Of a DNA stretch of 64,000 bases, positions 23,996 through 33,333 are shown piece by piece. How positions within the stretch are numbered: position 1 is the first letter of the stretch; each line of letters starts with the position of its first letter. Under the pieces are notes generated by a model. The model was not told the origin of the DNA. It was given only the letters and a program-made list of their open reading frames with translations, and did no database searches. The position numbers and the translations under genes are program-made. The stretch is from [Leptolyngbya] sp. JSC-1 (GTDB lineage: Bacteria; Cyanobacteriota; Cyanobacteriia; Elainellales; Elainellaceae), in the NCBI GenBank assembly GCA_000733415.1, contig KL662191.1:5305633-5369632 (forward strand). The letters run 5' to 3'.

Positions 23996-24234
23996 TGCTC
24001 CTCTCCTTAAAACGTGATCAGGAATGAAGTCCTTAAGCAGCATTTCTACCAAAAAATGGTGACCAAGCGGCGATTCTGGCAATAAAGTTAATCTTTCCTA
24101 AGATTTTGAACGGGTTGCAATCTGGCAAACTACATCCAACCAGCGGTTTCCGGCAAACTGAAAACAGGTGACGAAAGGAATCTTTGAGTGCCAGCGCAGT
24201 GGCAGCATCCTACCCCGTTAGAGACAAGCAAGTT

Positions 24235-25452
24235 ATGAAGATTTTGGTGATGAATGCGGGATCGAGCAGCCAGAAGAGCTGCCTGTATCAGATCGATGGT
24301 GAGCAACTGCCGGATTTGCCGCCCGTTCCGCTCTGGGAGGCCCAAATTGATTGGACGCATCAACCGGGAATTGCTGAACTTAAGGTAAATACAGCGAATG
24401 GCGCAATCCACAAGGCAGAAATTCTGTTTCAGTCTCGTGGACCAGTGATGGCTCAGATGTTGGATACGTTGTGGAGCGGTGCCACGCAGGTGCTGGCCTC
24501 GGCCTCAGAAATTGACATGGTTGGGCATCGAGTCGTGCATGGCGGCCAGTATTACCGGGACAGCGTTCGAATTATGCCAGACGTGAAGACCAGGATTGCT
24601 GAGTTGGCTGACCTTGCCCCAGTTCATAACCCGGTCAATCTGGAAGGCATCGAAGCCATCGAAGCCATTCTGGGCGATCTGCCGCAGGTGGCCGTTTTCG
24701 ATACTGCCTTTCATGCCCGCATGCCAGAACGCACGGCCCTCTATCCAGTTCCCTACGCTTGGGCTGAACAGGGCATTCGGCGCTATGGCTTCCACGGCAC
24801 CAGTCATCGCTACTGCGCTCAGCGGGCGGCTCAGTTGCTGAATCGGGATTTGAAGGAGCTACGCATCGTTACCTGTCATTTGGGCAATGGCTGCTCGTTG
24901 GCGGCGATTCGAGACGGCTACAGTATCAACACCACAATGGGTTTCACGCCGCTGGATGGCCTGATGATGGGAAGTCGTTCTGGGGCTGTGGACCCCAGCA
25001 TTTTGCTCTACCTGATCCGGGAGCAGGGTTATAGCGCCGAGCAGCTGGAAACGATCCTGAATCAAGAATCGGGGTTATTCGGGGTCTCTGGCGTTTCTAA
25101 TGATCTGCGGCTAGTGATGCAGGCAATTGCCGATGGCGATGTTCGTGCCCAGCTTGCGCTTGATATGTACATTGAACGGCTAAAGCAATTCATTGGCGCG
25201 ATGATTGCCAGCCTGGGTGGGCTGGATGTGCTGATATTTACCGCTGGTGTTGGTGAAAATGCGCCTCCTATTCGGGCCGAAGCCTGTGCCGCGTTTGCCT
25301 ATATGGGATTGAAGCTAGATCTCGACAGGAATAGTGGCCGTCCTCGCGATCAGGTCATCTCTAGCGCCGATTCCAGCGTGATGGTGATGGTGATCCATAC
25401 TCAGGAAGACTGGGCGATTGCTCGCGAATGCTGGCAGATCGCAATGGCTTAA
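24235..25452 (+). CDS. ackA: Acetate kinase
   Basis: A 405-residue ASKHA kinase making acetyl phosphate or ATP and acetate. Motifs are present in order: NAGSSSQKSCLYQ, GHRVVHGGQYY, ADLAPVHNP, FDTAFHARMP, RRYGFHGTSHRYC, CHLGNGCSLAAI and FTAGVGENAP, so all catalytic blocks look intact. The ATG at 24235 is chosen over an upstream frame because MKILVMNAGSS is the family start. Phosphotransacetylase (pta) is not adjacent. It is divergent from psaK. Confidence 0.95.
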   Translation: MKILVMNAGSSSQKSCLYQIDGEQLPDLPPVPLWEAQIDWTHQPGIAELKVNTANGAIHKAEILFQSRGPVMAQMLDTLWSGATQVLASASEIDMVGHRVVHGGQYYRDSVRIMPDVKTRIAELADLAPVHNPVNLEGIEAIEAILGDLPQVAVFDTAFHARMPERTALYPVPYAWAEQGIRRYGFHGTSHRYCAQRAAQLLNRDLKELRIVTCHLGNGCSLAAIRDGYSINTTMGFTPLDGLMMGSRSGAVDPSILLYLIREQGYSAEQLETILNQESGLFGVSGVSNDLRLVMQAIADGDVRAQLALDMYIERLKQFIGAMIASLGGLDVLIFTAGVGENAPPIRAEACAAFAYMGLKLDLDRNSGRPRDQVISSADSSVMVMVIHTQEDWAIARECWQIAMA

Positions 25453-25621
25453 TCAAAAGACTCGAATCGGGTCAGCTAAGGCATGAAATCAGCAAATAAA
25501 ATCAGCCAAACTCCTCAGAACTCCTAGAAACTCAGCCGAACTTCCAGAAAACAACCGTGGTCAATATCCTTACAGTGGTTGCATCCAAGTCAAGGATTCA
25601 TCCAACTAACCAGTAACAACC

Positions 25622-25876
25622 GTGAAATCTAACTTCAATCTCAACCTAGCGTTTCTATTGGTTTTCTTCACCACCACTAGCTTTACGCTACTCTCCGGTG
25701 GGTGTTCGATTTGGCTTGCCACCAATGGCAATCTCTCTCAGCCTCAAACGCGCGTGTTTGAAAACTGTAATGCCACCTGGAACATGGGCATTGGCGCTAT
25801 CTTTGGGCTGCTGGGCAGCAAAGCCACCGATCTCCTGCAATCAGATCAAGACTCCCAAGACTCCGAAGAGGAATAA
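25622..25876 (+). CDS. Small membrane protein, unrecognised
   Basis: An 84-residue protein starting at GTG 25622. A hydrophobic N-terminus (NLAFLLVFFTTTSFTLLSGG) is followed by a short extracytoplasmic segment, a second weak hydrophobic stretch (NMGIGAIFGLLGSKA), and an acidic C-terminus (SDQDSQDSEEE). I do not recognise the family. No clear ribosome binding site is seen, and it stands alone between ackA and purE, so confidence is moderate. Confidence 0.6.
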   Translation: MKSNFNLNLAFLLVFFTTTSFTLLSGGCSIWLATNGNLSQPQTRVFENCNATWNMGIGAIFGLLGSKATDLLQSDQDSQDSEEE

Positions 25877-26059
25877 TGATTAAGTTTTGAGTTTTGAGTT
25901 TTGTAGCTTGCCTCTGCGGAGCCAGTGTTTTGAGTTAATGAAAGGAAGGCACTTGAGGTGACGTTGCTCTTTGCCAATCTGTTTCAAGCTCAAATTCAAG
26001 CTCAAAATCCATCACCCACCTCCTCTCAACACTCAAAACTAAGAACTGAAAACTAACCT

Positions 26060-26581
26060 ATGGCCTCTCCCTCTATCGGCATTATTATGGGCAGCGACTC
26101 GGACCTGCCCACTATGCAAAAAGCCATCGCTGTTTGCGAAGAATTCGGTGTGTCCTATGAAGTAGCAATTGTCTCAGCTCACCGCACTCCCGAACGGATG
26201 GTGGGCTATGCCCAAACCGCTCATCGGCGCGGCCTCAAAGTCATCATTGCTGGGGCGGGCGGTGCGGCCCATCTTCCTGGCATGGTGGCTTCTCTGACGC
26301 CCCTACCTGTGATCGGTGTGCCCGTTCCTAGCCGTCATCTTCAGGGTGTAGACTCCCTCTATTCGATTGTGCAGATGCCAGCGGGCATTCCAGTGGCCAC
26401 TGTCGCGATTGGCAATGCCCAAAATGCTGGTCTGTTAGCGGTGCAGATGCTTGCTAGCTACCAACCGGAACTGCTAGAGAAGGTGCAGCAATATCGCCGG
26501 AGTTTGCAGCAAATGGTAATGGATAAACAGGCCAAGCTTGATCAGGTTGGCTATCAGCAATATTTGCAAGGGATGGGTTGA
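26060..26581 (+). CDS. purE: N5-carboxyaminoimidazole ribonucleotide mutase
   Basis: A 173-residue class I PurE that isomerises N5-CAIR to CAIR in purine synthesis. The active-site loop IIMGSDSDLPTMQKA, the SAHRTPERM block and IAGAGGAAHLPGM are all present. Length is standard for class I. ATG at 26060. purK is not adjacent. It is convergent with the small membrane protein gene at 26587, with 5 bp between stops. Confidence 0.96.
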   Translation: MASPSIGIIMGSDSDLPTMQKAIAVCEEFGVSYEVAIVSAHRTPERMVGYAQTAHRRGLKVIIAGAGGAAHLPGMVASLTPLPVIGVPVPSRHLQGVDSLYSIVQMPAGIPVATVAIGNAQNAGLLAVQMLASYQPELLEKVQQYRRSLQQMVMDKQAKLDQVGYQQYLQGMG

Positions 26582-26586
26582 GTCCC

Positions 26587-26925
26587 TCACAAGCGCTTTG
26601 TGGGTCGGCGTTTAGGCAGCTTGGGTAGTCTTCGCCCAGAGCCTAACCGACGAAAGCGCTCCCCCAGTCTAAGGCGTTCGGCAGGTCGGCGCAGCACTTC
26701 AAAGGGAGCCAGCGGTGCTTCAGGTGCTTTATCTGGAGCGCTGGGCTTCACCTCTACCTTGTCTGCTTTCCAGTTGGCAACCAGCCAACCGGATGCCAGC
26801 CCGCCAATTGCCCCCAAGGCAATACAAAGCTCAGCCCGGATGCCCACTAGCCAAAAGGCAATCATAAAGACAATCCAGAGGCGTAAACCGGCATTAATTC
26901 CTTCGTTGGAGTTGGGTTGGTACAA
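26587..26925 (-). CDS. Conserved small membrane protein with a basic tail
   Basis: A 112-residue protein with two transmembrane helices (about 15-30, LWIVFMIAFWLVGIRAE, and about 33-50, CIALGAIGGLASGWLVA) and a strongly basic, Arg/Lys/Pro-rich C-terminus (RRLPKLPKRRPTKRL). The start is TTG at 26925, the first start in frame after a stop. It resembles small unknown cyanobacterial membrane proteins, but no function can be named. It lies between purE (convergent) and a kinase on the same strand. Confidence 0.65.
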   Translation of the reverse strand: MYQPNSNEGINAGLRLWIVFMIAFWLVGIRAELCIALGAIGGLASGWLVANWKADKVEVKPSAPDKAPEAPLAPFEVLRRPAERLRLGERFRRLGSGRRLPKLPKRRPTKRL

Positions 26926-26953
26926 GGCTAGCTATCTTGGTGTTGCCTTTCCC

Positions 26954-28552
26954 TTATAGCGCGTTTGCTAGCTGTTGCTCAACCGATGTGCTGGTATCAA
27001 TAGTTTTGACATAAACCTGTTCGCTGTCGTCGAATGGCTCTAGATACTGCTTGGCTAGCAGATCGACTGTAGCGTCGGCAATGTCTCCAGTTCGGTGTTG
27101 TAGCCGCTGTTGTAGTAGTTCTCTAGGGGCATCGCAGTGAATAATTTGCAGCGGCAGTTGAGCGGTGGTTGCTCGCTGGATTACTGCTTGCCGCAGAGCT
27201 TGCCGGTCGTACTTGGCGTCTAGAATCACGGTGTAACCCTGTTGCACTAGCGCACTGCCCAACTCCAGCAGTTTCTCATAGGTTTTTTGGGTCATTTCCG
27301 GGGTATACAGCTCGTTCCCACCCCGCTCATAGAGGGGAACGCCGCCCAGATGTTTGCGCACGGCATCGGAACGGACGTGAATCGCGCCCAGCTTATCGGC
27401 AACCTGTCGAGCAGTTGTGCTCTTCCCAGAACCGGACAAGCCGCACATCAGGATCAGGCGACCTTGCCGAGATTGGGAATACTGCCAAGCTAACCGATAG
27501 TAGAGAGCTGCGGTATCATGCGCCACTTGTTTTTCGTGGTCGGGTACACCTGGATCATTGAGCAAAAAGGAGGTGACTTTGGCTCGCACGTAGGTTTGGC
27601 GGCTGATGTAGATCGGCAATACCTGAAGTCCTTCCCAATCGCCAGTTTCTTCTGCATAGGTGTTGAGGAACAGCGTGCTGAGATCAGGCCGATTGCGGGC
27701 CTCTAAGTCCATCACAATGTAGGCAATGTCATACATCGTGTCCACAAAGCGAAATGGCTCGTTGAACTCGATGCAGTCAAATAGAAGCAGTTTGCCGTTC
27801 CAATAGCAGATGTTACGAAGATGCAAGTCGCCGTGGCACTCGCGAATCCGGTCAGCGGCAATTCGTTGCTTGAATAGGGGTTCCTGTTCGGCAAAAAAGC
27901 GATCGCAGTAGGCTTTGGTCTCGTCAAACTGCTGCTGGGTTTGGGGGCCGCCAATATACTGTGCGGTCTGCTCAAAGTTTTCGTCGAACGCCTGCCGCAC
28001 CTGGGATACTTCACCAAAGCTGCGGATGTAATCGTTGGTGGTGGTTTTGCGGTGAAACTCGGCAATCACCCGCGCCAGTTGCTGAATTAAATCGGGCGTT
28101 AGCTCTCCCCGCTCGAACAAGTTAGTTAGCAGCGTATCTTGGGGAAACTGCCGCATCTTAACGGCATACTCGACTACGTCTCCCTCTCCGCCGAGCTGAT
28201 AGCGGTCTCCGGTCTGGGTAATTGGCACAACTTCCAGGTAAATCTCTGCAGCCCCGCGCTGGTTCAATCGCAACTCCTCTTCAGAAAAATGCTTACGAGC
28301 CTCCAGGGTTGAATAATCTAGAAAGCCGAAGTTCAGGGGTTTCTTCACCTTGTAGGCAAATTCCCCGGTCAGCAGCACATAGGAGATGTGGGTTTGAATC
28401 AACTGAACGGCGGCAGCTGGTGGTGGATAAAATTCTTCGGGATATTCGATATTGGCGCTGGCGATTGGGGCCGGCTGGCTCGTCACCGGATGGGGATAAA
28501 AGTCCGGTTGCAGCATTTGCTGGATCAGCGGGGGCAGAGTTGCATCAGTCAT
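26954..28552 (-). CDS. Fusion of a phosphotransferase-like domain and a P-loop kinase
   Basis: A 532-residue protein. The N-terminal ~330 residues are aminoglycoside-phosphotransferase-like, with the catalytic block IRECHGDLHLRNICYWN and metal-binding FDCIEFNEPFRFVD. The C-terminal part is an AAA_33/zeta-type kinase with Walker A LMCGLSGSGKSTTARQVADK, RSDAVRKHLGG and RQALRQAVIQRA. This fusion is widespread in bacteria and is annotated as a bifunctional phosphotransferase/ATP-binding protein; the substrate is unknown and it is not evidence of drug resistance. ATG at 28552. Confidence 0.88.
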   Translation of the reverse strand: MTDATLPPLIQQMLQPDFYPHPVTSQPAPIASANIEYPEEFYPPPAAAVQLIQTHISYVLLTGEFAYKVKKPLNFGFLDYSTLEARKHFSEEELRLNQRGAAEIYLEVVPITQTGDRYQLGGEGDVVEYAVKMRQFPQDTLLTNLFERGELTPDLIQQLARVIAEFHRKTTTNDYIRSFGEVSQVRQAFDENFEQTAQYIGGPQTQQQFDETKAYCDRFFAEQEPLFKQRIAADRIRECHGDLHLRNICYWNGKLLLFDCIEFNEPFRFVDTMYDIAYIVMDLEARNRPDLSTLFLNTYAEETGDWEGLQVLPIYISRQTYVRAKVTSFLLNDPGVPDHEKQVAHDTAALYYRLAWQYSQSRQGRLILMCGLSGSGKSTTARQVADKLGAIHVRSDAVRKHLGGVPLYERGGNELYTPEMTQKTYEKLLELGSALVQQGYTVILDAKYDRQALRQAVIQRATTAQLPLQIIHCDAPRELLQQRLQHRTGDIADATVDLLAKQYLEPFDDSEQVYVKTIDTSTSVEQQLANAL

Positions 28553-28605
28553 AGCGGCTGTTGAAGTGCGTTACTTTGTTATCAATAAGGCAAATTGCTA
28601 TCAAA

Positions 28606-28629
28606 AAGCCAGGGTAGTGACCCCGGCTT
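28606..28629 (-). terminator. Intrinsic terminator of rplY
   Basis: The hairpin AAGCCAGGG-TAGTGA-CCCCGGCTT, read on the minus strand, is followed by a run of five T. It begins 32 bp after the rplY stop. Confidence 0.8.
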
Positions 28630-28660
28630 CAGCGAACTTTCAATCTGAACGGCAAATTAA

Positions 28661-29251
28661 TTAAGATTCAGCTGCATCACTTGAGGTAGCTGCTGACTTA
28701 GAACCCAGCACGCTTACCACAACCCGATCGGCTTCTCCCACTACCGTAACTCCATCAGGCAGGGGCAGCTCGTTTACATGCAGTGCATCGCCCACATCCA
28801 TTTCGGCTACATCGATTTCAATCGTTTCGGGCACGTTGTTGGGAGAACAAATGACTTCCAGCTCGGTCAATACCGTGTCCAAAGTGCCACCATTTTGCTT
28901 GACGCCAATGGCATCGCCCACAAAATGCAGCGGTACCGTTACCTGCACCGTTGCCTGGGAACCGACCGAGAAAAAGCTGAGATGGTAGAGGTCGCCCCGC
29001 CAAGGATGGACTTGCACTTCTCGCAGCAGCGCCTTTCCATTCCAAGGCATGTCTGAAACGTTGAGCTGAATCATCGTATTGTTCAATGACGCTTTCTTCA
29101 CTAGAGCTTGAGCTGTACGGGTGTTGAGCGTCAGTTCGACCGACTCAGTGCCGTTGTGACCATAGAGCACAGCCGGAGTAAGCCCTTGACGACGCAGGGC
29201 ATTGGGTTTGCTTCCAGCAGGACGCTTTTGACATTCGATCGTGAGTTCCAT
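28661..29251 (-). CDS. rplY: Ribosomal protein bL25 (CTC type)
   Basis: A 196-residue protein of the large ribosomal subunit that binds 5S rRNA. The N-terminal L25 domain (about 1-90) has PNALRRQGLTPAVLYGHNG and GKALLREVQVHPWRGDLYHLSF; the C-terminal CTC-type beta domain (about 95-185) has PLHFVGDAIGVKQNGG and VNELPLPDGV. Ends in a short acidic tail. It follows purA by 92 bp on the same strand, a common cyanobacterial pair, and ends in a clear terminator. Confidence 0.95.
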   Translation of the reverse strand: MELTIECQKRPAGSKPNALRRQGLTPAVLYGHNGTESVELTLNTRTAQALVKKASLNNTMIQLNVSDMPWNGKALLREVQVHPWRGDLYHLSFFSVGSQATVQVTVPLHFVGDAIGVKQNGGTLDTVLTELEVICSPNNVPETIEIDVAEMDVGDALHVNELPLPDGVTVVGEADRVVVSVLGSKSAATSSDAAES

Positions 29252-29343
29252 AGCGACTTTAACGTAAGTAATTTGAACTAAGTTGAACTAAACGAAGGCT
29301 GGGAATTGATCCAGTTTGGGGTTTTGCCAGATAGCTACCTTGG

Positions 29344-30708
29344 CTACCCAACTGCACCGATCTCCTCCCCTTTGATGCCCAATTCTGGACGCTCGGTGTC
29401 GTACAGTAAGGCACGTTTGGGGCCGTGAATTGGGTCTTCCACGATAATGGTTTGATCTCGGCTTGCCCCCAAGGAAACGATGGCAATGGGGACTTCCATC
29501 AGCTCAGCCAAAAATTTGAGATAATCCAGCGCCCGTGGCGGCAAATCATCGAGAGTCCGGCAATCGGCAGTGGACTGTTGCCATCCTGGCAGGGTCTTGT
29601 AAACCGGACGGCAGCGGGCAAACTGGCGGGCGCTAGTTGGCAGATCCAGACATTGTTCGCCATCTAGCTCGTAGGCTACACAGACTTTGATTTCATCGAG
29701 TTCATCGAGCACATCCAGTTTGGTAATCGCCAGACAATCCAAACCGTTAATCCGCACTGCATAGCGGCCAATCACGCCATCAAACCAACCGCAGCGACGC
29801 TTCCGACCTGTCGTGGTGCCAAACTCAGCGCCTCGATCACACAGTAATTCGCCGGTACAGTCCATTAGCTCAGTTGGAAATGGGCCTTCCCCAACTCGCG
29901 TGGTATAGGCCTTGGCCACTCCAATCACCCGATCGATCATAGTTGGCCCAACACCAGCTCCCACACAAGCGCCTCCAGCTACTGGGTTGGAAGAGGTGAC
30001 ATAGGGATAGGTACCGTGGTCCAGATCCAGCAGCGTTCCCTGTGCCCCTTCAAACAAAATATTGCGCCGCTGCCGTACCGCTTCCGAGATGCGTAGCGAG
30101 CTATCCACCACATGGGGACGCAGCCGTTCTGCGTAAGTGAGGTACTCCTCGATCACCGCATTTGGGTCGAGGGGAGGCAACTCATAGAGTTTCTCCAGAA
30201 TGACGTTCTTGTATTCAACCGTCCAGCGCAACTGCTTCCGCACCCCGTCTGGATCCATCAAATCGTTAATCCGAATGCCAATCCGCTCAGATTTATCTGC
30301 ATAGGTAGGGCCAATGCCACGCTTGGTGGTGCCGATTTTGTGAGTGCCGCGTCGCTCTTCAGAGGCTTGGTCAATCAGCCGGTGATAGGGCATGGTGACA
30401 TGGGCTGTACCCGAAATCAGTAAATTTTCGGCAGAAATATCTAGCGCCTTGAGCTGATCCAGCTCTTCAATCAAAACCTTGGGATCAATCACCGTACCGG
30501 AGCCGATGATGCACTCGGTACTGGGATACAAAATCCCAGAGGGAATCAAGTGCAGCTTAAAAGTCTGACCCTGGACAACAACCGTATGGCCTGCGTTCAC
30601 CCCACCTTGGTAGCGAACCACGACATCGGCTGACTTGCTCAGCAGATCAGTAATTTTCCCTTTTCCTTCATCGCCCCACTGGGCACCGATGACAACGACG
30701 TTAGCCAA
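29344..30708 (-). CDS. purA: Adenylosuccinate synthetase
   Basis: A 454-residue enzyme that converts IMP to adenylosuccinate with GTP. Motifs: VIGAQWGDEGKGKITDLLSK (P-loop), RYQGGVNAGHTVV, HKIGTTKRGIGPTYADKSER, EGAQGTLLDLDHGTYPYVTSS and TTTGRKRRCGWFD. The start is TTG at 30708, and MANVVVIGAQWGD fits the family. The length is slightly above the usual ~445 because of a longer C-terminus (ELGIKGEEIGAVG). Confidence 0.96.
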   Translation of the reverse strand: MANVVVIGAQWGDEGKGKITDLLSKSADVVVRYQGGVNAGHTVVVQGQTFKLHLIPSGILYPSTECIIGSGTVIDPKVLIEELDQLKALDISAENLLISGTAHVTMPYHRLIDQASEERRGTHKIGTTKRGIGPTYADKSERIGIRINDLMDPDGVRKQLRWTVEYKNVILEKLYELPPLDPNAVIEEYLTYAERLRPHVVDSSLRISEAVRQRRNILFEGAQGTLLDLDHGTYPYVTSSNPVAGGACVGAGVGPTMIDRVIGVAKAYTTRVGEGPFPTELMDCTGELLCDRGAEFGTTTGRKRRCGWFDGVIGRYAVRINGLDCLAITKLDVLDELDEIKVCVAYELDGEQCLDLPTSARQFARCRPVYKTLPGWQQSTADCRTLDDLPPRALDYLKFLAELMEVPIAIVSLGASRDQTIIVEDPIHGPKRALLYDTERPELGIKGEEIGAVG

Positions 30709-30986
30709 GGTTTTCTCAGGTGCTAAAGTTCACACAAACTCCAATTATCGATAATGGATGATATAAGTGTCAACCTTGAACCGGAGATTCTAGTGAGTTA
30801 AGGCTCATTTTAGGTTACGAAAAGTACAACTCTACCGGTTGTATACCGTATTATTTCGGATATACTAAAATGAGATATGAATGAATAGATGTTCTCTTCT
30901 AGAGTGCAGGGCTTATGGTTCGTGCCTGCTGAAGTTGGTGATATCGTGCCAGGGGTTGTATAGAAACGTACGCAAAACTCAACAAT

Positions 30987-31175
30987 ATGGATCTCGAAGA
31001 GTTTGAGGCTCAAACTCGATCAACTATCGAGCAAACGCTCAACCAACTGCACACGGCCTCCTTGCTTGTCGGGCAGTTAGAAACTCAAATTGCTGAAACT
31101 GGGAAAACTGTACAGACCCTTAGCCAGCTAATTGAGAATTTCATTGCTCAACAAAGGCGACAATCCTCTCGCTGA
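30987..31175 (+). CDS. Small coiled-coil protein, conserved-looking
   Basis: A 62-residue protein, largely one amphipathic helix with heptad-like spacing (IEQTLNQLHTASLLVGQLE then IAETGKTVQTLSQLIENF) and a basic tail QQRRQSSR. ATG at 30987. It is convergent with the receiver gene, with 23 bp between the stops. The composition looks like a real cytosolic small protein, and I believe similar sequences occur in cyanobacteria, but the function is unknown. Confidence 0.6.
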   Translation: MDLEEFEAQTRSTIEQTLNQLHTASLLVGQLETQIAETGKTVQTLSQLIENFIAQQRRQSSR

Positions 31176-31198
31176 GTCTCTAGCTTCTAAACCAGCTT

Positions 31199-31606
31199 CT
31201 AAACCAGTTGATAATTCAGCTCCTGCAAAATTGACTGTTTGAGTTGGGTTAAACTAACTGGCTTGACTAGATACTGGGAAGCACCCAACTTCAGCGCCCG
31301 CTGCTGATCAGCCTGAAAAGCAAACGCAGAAATTACAATCACTGGTATCTCTAACCAGTCTGCGTGCCACTGTCGCTGCTGTAACAGCGAATAGCCATCC
31401 ACATCAGGTAGTTTGAGGTCAAGTAGCACGAGATGAGGACGAAATTGAGCCATTGCAGCGCCAAACTGAGCACCCTTCGCCAGCCCCATCACCTTATATC
31501 CGTAATACTCCAGATAGTCACTCATCAATTGGCGGCTTGCCTCGTTGTCTTCAACAAGCAGAATACGAGCGCCCGTCATTGGAGTTGATCCGAGGGTTTT
31601 AGACAT
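31199..31606 (-). CDS. Receiver-only response regulator
   Basis: A 135-residue single receiver domain. The acidic pocket is LLVEDN, the phospho-acceptor Asp is in LLLDLKLPDVDG, the switch Ser is in VIVISAFAF and the Lys in QYLVKPVS. There is no output domain, so it acts through a partner. The ATG at 31606 is used instead of an earlier start at 31669, since MSKTLGSTP leads directly into the fold. No kinase is adjacent. Confidence 0.9.
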   Translation of the reverse strand: MSKTLGSTPMTGARILLVEDNEASRQLMSDYLEYYGYKVMGLAKGAQFGAAMAQFRPHLVLLDLKLPDVDGYSLLQQRQWHADWLEIPVIVISAFAFQADQQRALKLGASQYLVKPVSLTQLKQSILQELNYQLV

Positions 31607-32222
31607 GAATGATTCCATCTCGCAATATCTGACAGTTGACTCAACTCTCAAATTGCAAGTATTGGCCACTTAGCCCAGGCAGGCTTATGGACACAGCTAG
31701 CATGTGAGCTAAGAGCCTATCCGAACCGAGCAGAAGCAAGGCTTCAGCGGATCTACCTTGCTAATCTCAGGAAACACAAATTTAGAGAACACACAGGAAC
31801 ACAAACAGAAATACAAATGCAGAGAGTATTGAAGCGATCACGCCAACCCCATCAAGAGTTGACTTGGTTGAAAACAAAGCTTAGTGACGAACTGAATGCA
31901 GGAACTTGTCTCGATCTTAATCTTTAAACCAATTACACTCGTTCAATCATTGTAACGTTTCTGTAAAGATCATCGGTGAAACTTCGGACGAAGCACGAAT
32001 ATCCGTTGAGCTTGTTAGCATTCTAGGCCGTGAAGCAGCTCCAGGCAGCTCAGTAAAGATTTCCCGCTAGCCTAAGGGCGGCATTGGTCTCATGGTACGG
32101 TATTGAGGAGAATAAGCGGGTTCACGCTAGCTGATCGAACCCTGAAGTTGATTTCAAACTCAGGGTAGGCGGCGACTGAAGTCTAGCTTGATCGCGATCT
32201 ACAGCAATGGATGTGGAGTTTC
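31607..32222. other. Divergent intergenic region before cobW
   Basis: About 615 bp between the receiver start and cobW. It contains a hairpin at 32139-32166 (ACCCTG...CAGGGT, with a nested AGTT/AACT stem), 57 bp before cobW. I looked for, but did not see, the conserved boxes of a cobalamin riboswitch. The rest shows no gene. Confidence 0.55.
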
Positions 32223-33290
32223 ATGCATAAAATTCCTGTTACAGTAGTCACGGGTTTCTTGGGTGCTGGCAAAACCACCCTAGTCCGCCATTTACTGCAA
32301 CAAAACGGTGGCAGGCGCATTGCGGTTTTAGTAAACGAGTTTGGGGAGGTTGGGATTGACGGAGAACTGCTGCGAGATTGCCAGATTTGTACCGAAGAAT
32401 CCAAAGAAGTAGAAACCAACCAATCTGCTGGTCCGAGTGTTCCTCAGATTCTTGAGTTGGCAAACGGCTGCCTCTGTTGCACTGTACAGGAAGAATTTTT
32501 GCCAACCATGCAGGAGTTACTGAAACGGCGCGATCAAATTGATTGTATTTTGATTGAAACTTCAGGACTGGCGCTGCCAAAACCCCTAGTGCAAGCCTTT
32601 CGTTGGCCTGAAATCCGTACCCAAGCAACTGTTGATGGGGTAATTACAGTTGTAGACTGCGAGGCACTGGCCAAAGGTCAGTTAGTTGGTGACTTGGTGG
32701 CTTTGGAATCTCAGCGGCAGGCGGATCCCAATCTAGAGCACGAGACTCCAATCGAAGAGCTGTTTGAGGATCAGTTAGCTTGTGCCGATTTGGTGTTGCT
32801 GACTAAGGTGGATCGAGTGAATCCCCAAGAGCGCCATCGGGTTGAACAGTGGCTCAAGCAAGAACTTCCTGCTGGGGTCAAGGTTGTAGCCTGTCATCGC
32901 GGTGAGATTAATCCTGAACTGCTGTTGGGGTTTAATGCTGCCGTTGAAGACCACCTAGACCAGCGTCCCAGCCATCACGATCACGAGGCTGAGCACGACC
33001 ACGATGACGAGATCCAGTCAGTTTGGCTAGGCATTGAGCGCGACTATGACCCAGCCCAATTGATTCGCCAGCTCCAAGCCCTAGTACAAGAGCAAGAAAT
33101 CTATCGTATTAAGGGATTTGTAGCCGTGCCTAACAAGGCTATGCGCTTAGTTCTACAAGGCGTTGGCGAACGATTTGATTACTTCTACGACCGACCCTGG
33201 CGGCCTGATGAGCCTCGTCAAACTAAACTGGTACTGATTGGTCGCGCCCTGCAACCTGACCAAATCGAGGCGGTGATGCAGCAAGGCTAA
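32223..33290 (+). CDS. cobW: CobW/COG0523 family GTPase metallochaperone
   Basis: A 355-residue G3E-family GTPase. The Walker A motif is GFLGAGKTTL, the metal-binding CxCC block is NGCLCCTVQEEF, and TKVDRV is the guanine-specificity motif. A His/Asp-rich loop (about 250-262, HHDHEAEHDHDD) separates the GTPase from the C-terminal CobW_C domain. The cyanobacterial protein is usually called CobW and linked to cobalamin synthesis; zinc or cobalt handling is equally possible. I chose the ATG at 32223 because GGAG stands five bases upstream. Confidence 0.88.
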   Translation: MHKIPVTVVTGFLGAGKTTLVRHLLQQNGGRRIAVLVNEFGEVGIDGELLRDCQICTEESKEVETNQSAGPSVPQILELANGCLCCTVQEEFLPTMQELLKRRDQIDCILIETSGLALPKPLVQAFRWPEIRTQATVDGVITVVDCEALAKGQLVGDLVALESQRQADPNLEHETPIEELFEDQLACADLVLLTKVDRVNPQERHRVEQWLKQELPAGVKVVACHRGEINPELLLGFNAAVEDHLDQRPSHHDHEAEHDHDDEIQSVWLGIERDYDPAQLIRQLQALVQEQEIYRIKGFVAVPNKAMRLVLQGVGERFDYFYDRPWRPDEPRQTKLVLIGRALQPDQIEAVMQQG

Positions 33291-33333
33291 TATTTTGGTA
33301 AAGCAATTGGCAAACTCAGCGGTAGCCGCGAAA

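Noticed and set aside
27899..27906. HIP1 octamer GCGATCGC as a special site (also at 40821)
   Set aside because: HIP1 is a common cyanobacterial octamer; these copies lie inside genes and need no local explanation.
26954..28552. Aminoglycoside resistance gene
   Set aside because: The phosphotransferase domain is fused to a P-loop kinase in a widespread housekeeping-type family, and there is no resistance context.
31960..32222. Cobalamin riboswitch ahead of cobW
   Set aside because: I looked for the B12 box and core motifs and did not find them; only a simple hairpin is present.
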